This document shows, one piece after another, positions 8,469 to 15,508 of a DNA stretch of 64,000 nucleotides. The notes beneath the pieces were generated by a model that saw nothing but the letters and a program-made list of their open reading frames with translations, was not told where the DNA came from and made no database searches. This DNA comes from Desulfosporosinus nitroreducens. Lineage in GTDB: Bacteria; Bacillota; Desulfitobacteriia; Desulfitobacteriales; Desulfitobacteriaceae. The stretch is taken from the NCBI RefSeq assembly GCF_023897015.1, contig NZ_JAMHFY010000009.1, forward strand, positions 111,532 through 175,531, read 5' to 3'. Position 1 is the stretch's first letter. Each line of letters begins with the position of its first letter. A program made the position numbers and the translations under genes.

Positions 8469-8780
8469 CTAATCCTTACTCATCGATTCCAGCAACTTCT
8501 GAAGATATTCTATTTGTTCCGGCGAAAGCTTTCTGGCTGTGTCCACCAGACAGCGAAATTCCGGCTCAAGCTGCGGGCGTTCCTCGGCAAAAAATTCTGT
8601 AAGCGTAATATTGAGTGCCAAACATATCTTTTCGATGGTAATAGCGTTTGGTGATTTTTTCCCAGCTTCTATATCGCTAATCGTAGTTTGCCCAATCTCC
8701 GCAATATTGGCCAAATCTTTTTGACTTAACTTATTCTTTTTTCATAATTCCAAAAATTTAGAGCCATAATCGATTCCCAT
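8469..8780 (-). pseudogene. XRE-family repressor with in-frame TGA at a Trp position
   Basis: Reading from ATG 8780 (ribosome site GGAG at -9) gives MGIDYGSKFLEL, then TGA (8744-8742), then KKNKLSQKDLANIAEIGQTT, a normal helix-turn-helix, ISDIEAGKKSP, and a C-terminal tail to 8469. Helix 1 of such proteins commonly has Trp or Arg/Lys at the stopped position. Without the first 20 residues the helix-turn-helix would be incomplete, so the gene is probably inactive unless the stop is read through. It is divergent from another XRE gene at 8837. A single G-to-A change explains the lesion. Confidence 0.65.
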
Positions 8781-8836
8781 TATTTCACTCCTATCGCTAA
8801 AGCAATTATAATTGTTGATAAAAGAAAGTATGCTGT
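8781..8836. promoter_or_regulatory. divergent promoter/operator between two XRE genes
   Basis: A 56-bp spacer between head-to-head helix-turn-helix genes containing the perfect 12-bp dyad CAATTATAATTG (8803-8814), a plausible operator for one or both repressors. No strong -35/-10 pair is certain. Confidence 0.45.
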
Positions 8837-9055
8837 ATGCAAAATCTAAACTATTTTCGAACCAAACAAAAATTGTCTCAGGCTGAGCTTTCCAGACGCT
8901 CGAGTGTTTCCCAAACCTATATTTCTGAACTGGAAGCCAACAGAAAACAGCCTACCTATCCTATCCTGAAGAAACTTGCTGCCGCTCTCGGTGTTAGTAT
9001 TGCCGAATTGATTGGAGAACAATCCCCTGAACAGCGGGAGGAAAACGATGTCTAG
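8837..9055 (+). CDS. XRE-family helix-turn-helix regulator
   Basis: 72-residue Cro/CI-type DNA-binding protein: MQNLNYFRTKQKLSQAELS, the HTH VSQTYISELEANRKQPTYP and LKKLAAALGVSIAELIG. It is essentially only the DNA-binding domain, typical of small autoregulators. The upstream ribosome site is weak (AAAGAAAG). Its stop overlaps the start of the next gene by 8 bases, so the two are translationally coupled. Divergent from the disrupted XRE gene. Confidence 0.8.
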   Translation: MQNLNYFRTKQKLSQAELSRRSSVSQTYISELEANRKQPTYPILKKLAAALGVSIAELIGEQSPEQREENDV

Positions 9056-9266
9056 ACAAAGCCTCAGTGATTTTGAGATTGGCTATGAATATGTCCGCAA
9101 GCGCTATTCGATTTTGGCCAAACATAGCTCTAAACAATTATGGGAACTGGGAACTGCTTATCTGCAGGCAAGGGGGGCCAACGCCGAGCTTTCCCGAGGC
9201 ATGGGCTTCTATTTCCTGGAGTTAGGCATTAAAATCCGCCTTGCTGAGATTATCCCGGACAATTAG
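9048..9266 (+). CDS. small protein coupled to XRE regulator, unknown
   Basis: 72-residue protein MSRQSLSDFEIGYEYVRK..., with predicted helices and no membrane segment. ATG 9048 is preferred because GGGAGG lies 6 bases upstream and it overlaps the XRE stop. I do not recognise the family. Coupling to a small repressor suggests a partner or toxin-like role, which is only inference. Confidence 0.55.
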   Translation: MSRQSLSDFEIGYEYVRKRYSILAKHSSKQLWELGTAYLQARGANAELSRGMGFYFLELGIKIRLAEIIPDN

Positions 9267-9362
9267 AAAACTTATAGTGCAGCTGCCGGGCGAGCGCCTC
9301 ATAAATACAAGGAAATAAGGGCTATCATCAATAATAAAAGTTAAATTCGTTTGGATTTCTTG

Positions 9363-9368
9363 TATAAT
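9363..9368 (+). promoter_or_regulatory. putative -10 element for zinc-ribbon gene
   Basis: TATAAT about 55 bp before the small ORF at 9423; the matching -35 region is poor. Confidence 0.3.
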
Positions 9369-9422
9369 ACATATAGCGAAGCGAAGCAGAAAGATTATAA
9401 AAACAGGAAAGAGTAAGCGAGG

Positions 9423-9557
9423 ATGTTTGAATTTTTCTGTCCAAAGTGTAAAAATACTTTATTTAGTGCAAGTGATCATCCCCTTGAAGAGAAGATCTAC
9501 TGCTCAATTTGCAACACTTATCTTGATAATCCATATTACAAGAAACCATCTAATTAG
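9423..9557 (+). CDS. 44-residue zinc-ribbon protein
   Basis: MFEFFCPKCKN...EEKIYCSICNTYLDN carries two CxxC knuckles 23 residues apart, a classic zinc ribbon. GCGAGG precedes the ATG by a few bases and an intrinsic terminator follows 20 bp after the stop, so this is a complete transcription unit despite its size. Function is unknown; such mini-ribbons may bind nucleic acid or partner proteins. Confidence 0.65.
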   Translation: MFEFFCPKCKNTLFSASDHPLEEKIYCSICNTYLDNPYYKKPSN

Positions 9558-9577
9558 CAAAACATTCCTCTAAAATT

Positions 9578-9605
9578 CCGGATTAATCCGGGGTTTTACT
9601 ATTTA
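9578..9605 (+). terminator. terminator of zinc-ribbon gene
   Basis: CCGGATTAATCCGG hairpin followed by GGTTTTACTATTTATTT. Confidence 0.6.
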
Positions 9606-9719
9606 TTTACCTTACAGTTCAATTTCCTTCTGACCAAGATTTAACTTTTCATCCCAAGAAGGATGAGCACCTGAGTAAGGTCAAATTCGTCACCAGTGTC
9701 GAATTTGGATGAAAATTCT

Positions 9720-10378
9720 TTATGAGTAGGCGAGATTAATTCTCTTCCAGATTCCCAGAAACAGAATAAGCCCTACCAGACAGGTGAGTCCTTCTGAAAT
9801 TGTATTAGCCCAAATAACGCCATTGACAGCAAATAACAAATTTCCAAAAATCAAAATGGGAATAAGTATAACACCCCTTAGAGAGGACATAACCGTGGAT
9901 TGTACACCTGTGCCAAAGGCTTGAAAGATACCTGTAAAAAGTGCAGATAGACCGGCAAATATGGTCGAGCAATCCCCCTTTGCTCCCAAAATCTGCAAGA
10001 GGGGAGATAGCAAAGGCAGACATAACGCCATAAAGATGATCCCTGTGAGGATTGATGACCAAAAGTTTATGGAACAAACTTTTTTGGCACTTTCCGAATT
10101 ACCTTCGCCTAAAAGTCTTGATACATAAGTTCCTGCACCCACTCCGAACAGGTGGCCTAGGGCCATTAATATGCATGAAAATGCCAATGCCAGAGTAACT
10201 GACGCCATCATCGCTGTGTTGTCAAGCTTTCCAATAAAAAAGGCATCCGTAATATTGTAGATAATTGTAACAATAAAACTCAGCATCATAGGAATAACCA
10301 TGTGCATAATTGCTTTGGAAACGGTTCCTTTTACAGATAGTCGAGTGATGCTTAATCCATTTTTTCAATGTTTTCCAT
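9720..10378 (-). pseudogene. MATE-family drug/Na+ antiporter remnant
   Basis: Multidrug extrusion protein relic. The open part (from 10307) begins with the family start MHMVIPMMLSFIVTIIYNIT and DAFFIGKLDN, then jumps after about 115 residues to a C-terminal half (GLSALFTGIFQAFGTGVQS... to the stop): 195 residues against about 450 normally, so the middle is deleted. The native start is ATG 10378 (GGGAGG upstream), MENIEK, but a run of six A shifts the frame before GLSITRLSVKGTVSKAI. It lies directly downstream of a MarR gene, the usual regulator-pump pair. Confidence 0.75.
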
Positions 10379-10493
10379 ATTAAAATCCTCCCTTTGCATA
10401 GGAAATGCTCAAAATTGGCGCAAAAAAATAAGGCACTGTTACTAGAGGTTGCCGCAGTGCCTTCAGATCGTGCTGCTTTACTACTGATAATTT

Positions 10494-11066
10494 TTATTCA
10501 GGTTTATCTGGGTATGAGCCAGGGCGTCGTCCATGTCCCATTCCGCGCCGAGGACCAAACTGAAAAGGTTGATCAAATGGATTTCCTCCACGTAAGCGCG
10601 GGTCGAAACTAAATTCAGGTTCTTCATCCCCAAGTTGAGTTTCCAGGGTTTTGATAATACGGTCAAGAAAGCCGCTCATGGTCTTTTGTTCTTCTTCACT
10701 CAGGCATTCAAACAACTTGTCAAAGCTGAATTCTTGCTCAGTTGATTCAGTTGCCTCAATTCCCTCTTTTGTAAGCTTAATATTCATAACCCGGCGGTCC
10801 GTTTCCGATTGTTCGCGAGTAATATACCCGCTTTTCTCCAGCTTAGAAAGAAGTTCTCCTAAGGATTGCGGTCTCATATCCAGCAGGTAGGATAAGTCTT
10901 TTTGGCTAATTTCCGGCTGCATCTTAAGAATTCCTAAAACTCTACCCTGCCCTCTGCGGGGATCTCCCATTGGGCCAAAATGCCTGTGGTTTTGTTGATG
11001 GTACCTGTGAAGCAGCCATTCAACCCGTGTAAGTTGCATAATCAAGTCAAAGTTCTTTTCCACCAT
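10494..11066 (-). CDS. MarR-family transcriptional repressor
   Basis: 190-residue winged-helix regulator: dimer helix LIMQLTRVEWLLHRYHQQ, HTH ISQKDLSYLLDMRPQSLGELLSKLEKSGYITRE, wing SETDRRVMNIKLTKEGIE. The C-terminus (about 150-190) is a low-complexity Gly/Arg/Pro tail (GPRRGMGHGRR) not typical of the family. AAAGGAGAG lies 7 bases before the ATG. Its promoter overlaps three copies of a GGTACCTTA palindrome, indicating autorepression. The pump it should control is decayed. Confidence 0.85.
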   Translation of the reverse strand: MVEKNFDLIMQLTRVEWLLHRYHQQNHRHFGPMGDPRRGQGRVLGILKMQPEISQKDLSYLLDMRPQSLGELLSKLEKSGYITREQSETDRRVMNIKLTKEGIEATESTEQEFSFDKLFECLSEEEQKTMSGFLDRIIKTLETQLGDEEPEFSFDPRLRGGNPFDQPFQFGPRRGMGHGRRPGSYPDKPE

Positions 11067-11102
11067 TTATATCTCTCCTTTTTAGTGATGTCATATTTCT
11101 TA

Positions 11103-11171
11103 TAAGGTACCTTATGATTTTATTCTACAGGTACCTTAGTTTTTTGTCAACGTTTTTTAAAGGTACCTTAT
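11103..11171 (-). promoter_or_regulatory. MarR promoter with three palindromic operators
   Basis: On the minus strand TTGACA (11150-11145) and TAGAAT (11127-11122) are 17 bases apart. The palindrome TAAGGTACCTTA occurs at 11103-11114, a shorter copy AGGTACCTTA at 11129-11138 inside the spacer, and AAGGTACCTT at 11160-11169. A regulator bound to the spacer copy would block polymerase, consistent with autorepression by the MarR protein. Confidence 0.8.
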
Positions 11172-11231
11172 AATAAAGAGAAACAAAAAAAGGAACACTC
11201 CAGGTGACTTACCCGAAGTGTATCCATAAGT

Positions 11232-12974
11232 TTACGCTATATGTTTTAACTCTGCCTGTGTCAATTTTCCGGGGATTTTGAGCAACTCATCCTTTTCAAG
11301 CTGCCCGCCGCAGGAATAAGAGTAACCATTGTCCTGCCAATCGAGCATGTATTTGACACCCGCCAATTCGATCTTGGTGAGTCCTCCGGTTGCTTTCCTG
11401 CCATCAAATTCAATTTCTACGGGTGACCTGCTAGCATTCGGAGGCAGATTAGTATGCGGCACCGGCCCTTGGGTGACAATCAACAACGGGTTCTGCTCAC
11501 CGAGGACGGAATACATACTGAGCAGAGCACCTTTACCCTCTTTTACTTCAATCCATTGGTGTTTGATCTTATAATTCTGACCAGGCAAAATATATGGTGC
11601 TTGATGGAAACGCTCTGCTGCCTCAGTCAGCGTTATATCCTGAGGAAGATTGAGGACTTGAGTGTTTTCCTCCTCAATGGTTACCCCTTCAGGAAGATCC
11701 AGTTCAAACAGGGAATCAGGCAGTCCCTGATTGAGGCGAAGCTCCCTCACTTCCCGGCGGTTTACCAGCTCCCCTTTGACATTATAATATTCCGTTCGTA
11801 TTGGCATCCAGGTTTCTTTATCCATCCAGTGATGAGTATTCATTTCCCCCAGCCCGGGAACTTGTTCACTGAATTGTACATGAAGAACCGGTCGACCTTG
11901 CAGGTATTCCGTACCTAAGATCCGGCTGGATTTATTCTCGGCCATCGCCTTGAGGCTGTCCGGGAAATTAAAGTTGCCACGTTCTCTGTATTCCTGGCTT
12001 AAGATAAGTTTTCTGACTTGGCGCTTATCGGCAAGCCAACTCAGCATAATTCCGTCTTTCATAATTACCGTTATGGGCCCGGTTGCCGCATTGTCCCCGT
12101 CTGTCCGATAGCAATCAGGCTTCTTGAACCAGATATGGGAGGTCATGGTGGTCGGCTTCCCTTGCTCAAAGAAAGTAGCATCCACGATTTCCTCGTAATC
12201 CTCTGTTTTCTCTATCACTGCCTGCACCTTATCTTTAATCTCGGTTACGGAAAGGGTTATTTTTCCGGTCAGTGAATGCAAGAATGTCAAAAAGTCCTTC
12301 TGCTTTTTCATCTCCTGTTGCCATGCAGGGTTTTGCGACAGTTCTTGTTCAAAGGAATTTCTGGCCGCTGCCTCCATGGTTCCTTCCAAATAGTCACAAA
12401 TTCGGTCCTTTATATCGGATGGCTCTATCGTCATGTCTACTCGCTCCTTTGGCTTTTTTCTATACTGTTTCAGTGTCTCCTGCAGACGGGCCCGGGCCCG
12501 GAATAACCGCGACTTGACCGTTCCCAGCGGAAGATTGTATTCTTCTGCAGCTTCCTGTAAGTTTAATCCTCTTAGATCAATATCAAGCAGGATTTGCTGT
12601 TGTTCTAGAGGAAGCCTTTTAATTGCCTGCCCCAATTCCAACTTCAGCGTGACAGCATCCTCGACAGGCAGTTCCCCGGTGTTCAGCAGTTCCGCTGTCA
12701 TCCCCGGCATTACCCTGCTGCTAAAGCGCAGCAACAGGTATACTTCGTTGGTTAATATCCGCCGCCACCAGCCGTTAAAAGCGCCTTCATCTTTCAAGCC
12801 TGACAGGTTATTAAAAACCTTAAGCATAGTGTTTTGTACGGCGTCCTGAGCCAGATCTTTATCTCTCAGCAAGCAGAAAGCCTGTTTGGAAGCCTGGGGA
12901 TAGATTTCCCGGATTAATACTTCCCAAGCTTCAAGGTCACCCTGTCGAGCCCTTCCAATCAGATCTTTTTTCAC
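11232..12974 (-). CDS. ECF sigma factor fused to anti-sigma/sensor-like domain
   Basis: 580 residues. Residues 1-175 are an ECF sigma-70: region 2 (QDAVQNTMLKVFNNLSGLKD) and region 4 (LPLGTVKSRLFRARARLQE). Residues about 183-225 resemble the helical anti-sigma segment that follows such factors but lack the zinc His/Cys set. The rest (about 235-580) is beta-rich and resembles the LolA/RseB-like sensor part of anti-sigma systems (DATFFEQGKPTTMTSHIWFK...). No transmembrane helix is visible, so all parts seem cytoplasmic. The GTG start has GAGG 10 bases upstream. It has no separate anti-sigma gene next to it. Confidence 0.75.
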   Translation of the reverse strand: MKKDLIGRARQGDLEAWEVLIREIYPQASKQAFCLLRDKDLAQDAVQNTMLKVFNNLSGLKDEGAFNGWWRRILTNEVYLLLRFSSRVMPGMTAELLNTGELPVEDAVTLKLELGQAIKRLPLEQQQILLDIDLRGLNLQEAAEEYNLPLGTVKSRLFRARARLQETLKQYRKKPKERVDMTIEPSDIKDRICDYLEGTMEAAARNSFEQELSQNPAWQQEMKKQKDFLTFLHSLTGKITLSVTEIKDKVQAVIEKTEDYEEIVDATFFEQGKPTTMTSHIWFKKPDCYRTDGDNAATGPITVIMKDGIMLSWLADKRQVRKLILSQEYRERGNFNFPDSLKAMAENKSSRILGTEYLQGRPVLHVQFSEQVPGLGEMNTHHWMDKETWMPIRTEYYNVKGELVNRREVRELRLNQGLPDSLFELDLPEGVTIEEENTQVLNLPQDITLTEAAERFHQAPYILPGQNYKIKHQWIEVKEGKGALLSMYSVLGEQNPLLIVTQGPVPHTNLPPNASRSPVEIEFDGRKATGGLTKIELAGVKYMLDWQDNGYSYSCGGQLEKDELLKIPGKLTQAELKHIA

Positions 12975-13139
12975 GCTTTAATCCTCACCTCAACTATTTC
13001 AATTCGAAATGCATTTCACTACTTAGGATTCATAATAGGGTTCAAAAGTTCCACTGATTTTAAATATTATCATGAGCCTAGTCTAGGCATTTTTATTTAT
13101 CTTCTATATTTGTATATAACAAAGGACCCATATGTGGGC
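12975..13139. other. upstream region of sigma-factor gene
   Basis: Contains the dyad-rich stretch TTTCAATTCGAAATGCATTT (13000-13020), perhaps an operator or the sigma factor's own target. No gene seen. Confidence 0.3.
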
Positions 13140-13142
13140 TGG

Positions 13143-13298
13143 TTGCATATTTTACAATTCATGGGTATAATATAAGAAAAGGACTGACATGTTGCAAGCA
13201 CGCCAGCCCGGCAGATTGTCTAACCGTAGGGTTAGCCCGAATTAGAGGTTATAAGAAATAACCGCAATCCTTGGCGGGGGCGGTTATTTCTTCTTTAT
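13143..13298 (+). ncRNA. antisense antitoxin RNA, copy 1
   Basis: Promoter TTGCAT (13143-13148), 17-base spacer, TATAAT (13166-13171), so the RNA should start near 13178. It ends at the stem GAAATAACCGC / GCGGTTATTTC (13255-13290) with TTCTTTAT after it. The last 15 or so bases overlap the 3' end of the minus-strand toxin gene, as in the convergent txpA/ratA pair of Bacillus subtilis. Role as antitoxin is inferred from that layout and from conservation in three copies. Confidence 0.65.
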
Positions 13299-13361
13299 GA
13301 TCAAAACAACGAGTGTTGCAAATGCAATCATGAGATACATCGCCTCAACCATTGAGATCAT
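13284..13361 (-). CDS. holin-like type I toxin peptide, copy 1
   Basis: 25-residue peptide MISMVEAMYLMIAFATLVVL plus IIKKK: one hydrophobic helix ending in lysines, the form of Hol-Tox/TxpA-type membrane toxins that depolarise the cell when overproduced. The ribosome site GGGGGTGG is strong, 8 bases from the ATG. A minus-strand extended -10 (TGCTATAAT near 13424-13416) is a likely promoter. Confidence 0.75.
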   Translation of the reverse strand: MISMVEAMYLMIAFATLVVLIIKKK

Positions 13362-13478
13362 CCTACCACCCCCTTTCTGAAGGGTGTGGCTAACCGTCCC
13401 TCGACAACCTGTTACAGATATTATAGCATAATCTTCCAGACAATAAGATGTAACTTTTCCCTGATTATTCACAGAGTT

Positions 13479-13512
13479 CAGGCCGCCTCACAAAACGAGG
13501 CGGCCTGATTTG
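13479..13512. terminator. GC-rich hairpin at end of toxin cassette 1
   Basis: CAGGCCGCCTC / GAGGCGGCCTG with a 7-base loop and ATTTGTT on the plus side; conserved in all three cassettes. Confidence 0.6.
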
Positions 13513-13561
13513 TTCCGCTGCCAAAGATTAAACTTAAAGGATTCTGTTCCTCACAGCGATG

Positions 13562-14923
13562 CTAAGGTCCTGTTCCTTCACTATCAATCCTCCAACCGCT
13601 TTTATCCGATTCCTTTTTCAGAATAATAAATCTGGTTTGCTTTCCGCTGTTTGAAGTAATCTCTTTTTTAAATTTGAAATCTATTGTTGCTGCATACTCC
13701 ACAGCCCCCTTTGGATTACCCAAGCCGCTTACTTCTCGCAAACTAATAAATTTTGCTGATTTTACATTCTGTTCTTCATCCGTATAGACATTATTATAAC
13801 CAGCGTTCATTAGCAGATTATTATCCATGTTTGTAGCCAAATAATTACATAGATTCTGTCGAGTCAAACAGGCAAACTGCATTTTTTGATCATGGCTATT
13901 CATAGCTTTATAATATTGTTTTATGATGTCCTCTGGTTTCATTTTAGATAATTCTATTTCTAGTTCATTATTATAATTGATATAGTCACTAATCCAATGA
14001 TCCCATTCTTTATTGGTAATATCATTTAAGCTTTTTCTATCAAGTGAGCAGGCAAAGCAGTCGTGTCTCCCCGCATCAATATATGCTCCAACGATTTTAT
14101 TATTGTATTTCAAAACGATTCCTCGTGAATTCATTCTTGGATTCATATACTCAGGCAAGGGCTCCCTAAGCCTGTAAATATCGACCTCTACTTCCTTCCC
14201 TAGGTATTCACTATAGTCCAGGCCGATATTTTTAGAAAGTTCATTATTGTAAGCCCAGTATATCTTGACAGGATACTCTCCCGCATCGTGTTTCAGGTTA
14301 GACGGGAGTGTCACATTCATTGTGTTGACTCGATAGTCAATCGTCCAATTATATTTTTCAAATAATTCTTCAACCTGATTATTTATGTTTGGATCAAACT
14401 GTCTATATTCAGTAAAGTCCTTAATGTACCTGAAAAAACTAAAACCAGGGTCATACTTGTGATCATCAATTTCCAAATACCCCACTGCAAAGGCCGGGTC
14501 ATCAAAGGCAAATTTGATTTCTTTTTTACTCCCATTTCCTGCTACAAGTATCAAACTATTGTTCTTTGTTGCCATACCACTCATCTTATTAATTTTTGAT
14601 TCGTCCTTTATTAATTGGCTTTTGCCAATCATCGTTAAAATATCCGATAGCATTTTGTTATCTTCGATTTTTGCTTTATATGTACCAAACATACCCTCAG
14701 CGTCAAAATTGACATCTATCTCAACTGTATTCTTATATATTTCATCAAAATTGGGTACAGCAGAATTTTCTATCTCGTTGATTTTTTTCTGCGCTGTCTG
14801 ATTTACAATTGATATTTTCTCATTCTTTATGTTTGTTTCTTGTGAGCTCTTTTCTTGAGAGCAACCCGTTAAAGTAAAAACCATACTAATAATAATCCAC
14901 ACTGTAAAAACTTTTTTAAGCAT
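13562..14923 (-). CDS. lipoprotein of unknown function
   Basis: About 453 residues. Begins MLKKVFTVWIIISMVFTLTG then Cys, a lipoprotein signal with lipobox LTGC at about residue 21, so it is anchored outside the membrane. The C-terminal part (about 335-450) has KPEDIIKQYYKAMNSHDQK, resembling NTF2-like DUF4829 domains that often end secreted lipoproteins of Firmicutes; this is tentative. Start 14923 is preferred over ATG 14935 because GAGGTG falls 5 bases before it. No operon partner; toxin cassette 1 lies right behind its stop. Confidence 0.65.
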   Translation of the reverse strand: MLKKVFTVWIIISMVFTLTGCSQEKSSQETNIKNEKISIVNQTAQKKINEIENSAVPNFDEIYKNTVEIDVNFDAEGMFGTYKAKIEDNKMLSDILTMIGKSQLIKDESKINKMSGMATKNNSLILVAGNGSKKEIKFAFDDPAFAVGYLEIDDHKYDPGFSFFRYIKDFTEYRQFDPNINNQVEELFEKYNWTIDYRVNTMNVTLPSNLKHDAGEYPVKIYWAYNNELSKNIGLDYSEYLGKEVEVDIYRLREPLPEYMNPRMNSRGIVLKYNNKIVGAYIDAGRHDCFACSLDRKSLNDITNKEWDHWISDYINYNNELEIELSKMKPEDIIKQYYKAMNSHDQKMQFACLTRQNLCNYLATNMDNNLLMNAGYNNVYTDEEQNVKSAKFISLREVSGLGNPKGAVEYAATIDFKFKKEITSNSGKQTRFIILKKESDKSGWRIDSEGTGP

Positions 14924-15037
14924 TACACACCTCATTTAGCATAATAAATTTAGGAATTTCAGCCAAACTAAGTTCCTCGGCCGAGCTCAAGCCATTGGTA
15001 TCCTGATTTACTGTTGAAGATTCGGAGTCCCATTATA

Positions 15038-15265
15038 CTTACTTTTTTCGCTGAACTTCTCACTTTCCCTTCCAGAGATCACCAAATATTTTAAAACAAT
15101 ACTAAAAGGGCGCCAAGCAGTCAATAGATATGCTTGGCACCCTTTCAAGCTGTAAGTCTTATAGCTTGAACATCCTTCTAATTTCTTGTGCAATCATCTA
15201 ACTTCCAGAACGATTTAAACGTTCTGGCTTTTTATTCCGGACACATCGTCGAAGCTGAATCAAAC
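15038..15265. repeat. dispersed intergenic repeat, long copy 1
   Basis: About 200 bp nearly identical to 60666-60872. It holds three hairpins in a row: AAAGGGCGCCAAGCA / TGCTTGGCACCCTTT, AAGCTGTAAG / CTTATAGCTT, and CCAGAACG / CGTTCTGG followed by CTTTTTATT. A shorter relative is at 7498-7608. Conserved hairpins suggest an RNA or terminator-borne mobile element. Confidence 0.75.
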
Positions 15266-15413
15266 GCCGGGAGCACTGGGGAGTAGCGCACTGCTCTATT
15301 TTTATAAAAGCTAATAACCGTACCCATATTGAGAAGAAAAGCAGGCTGAAGACCTTCAAGCAAAGGGTTTAAGTTATGGATGGATTTAACAAAGTAATGT
15401 ATAATAAAAATAA

Positions 15414-15427
15414 CAAACGCATGTTCG
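15414..15427 (+). promoter_or_regulatory. candidate LexA (SOS) box before helicase gene
   Basis: CAAACGCATGTTCG matches the Gram-positive LexA consensus CGAAC-N4-GTTCG with one mismatch, and lies 9 bp after a TATAAT (15400-15405), about 80 bp before the pcrA-like gene. This suggests DNA-damage induction. Confidence 0.45.
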
Positions 15428-15508
15428 ATGCAAGCTTAATTTTGTATGCTTGCAACGGTTAAACAAACCTATTATTGAATTAAGTTAAAGAAAGTGGTGA
15501 CTAACAGG

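Larger units (their letters stand above)
13140..13561. repeat. type I toxin-antitoxin cassette, copy 1
   Basis: About 420 bp, near-identical to 58369-58790 and clearly similar to 41510-41930. It carries a plus-strand RNA gene, a minus-strand toxin peptide, and a GC-rich hairpin at its right end. It abuts the 3' end of the lipoprotein gene at 13562. Confidence 0.85.

Noticed and set aside
7392..8744. TGA codons as selenocysteine sites
   Set aside because: The flanking families use Trp or other non-Cys residues there, and no SECIS-like hairpin is visible right after either TGA; nonsense change is simpler.
11329..12849. Several plus-strand ORFs opposite the sigma-factor gene
   Set aside because: Shadow frames of the GC-richer sigma gene; no ribosome sites or motifs.
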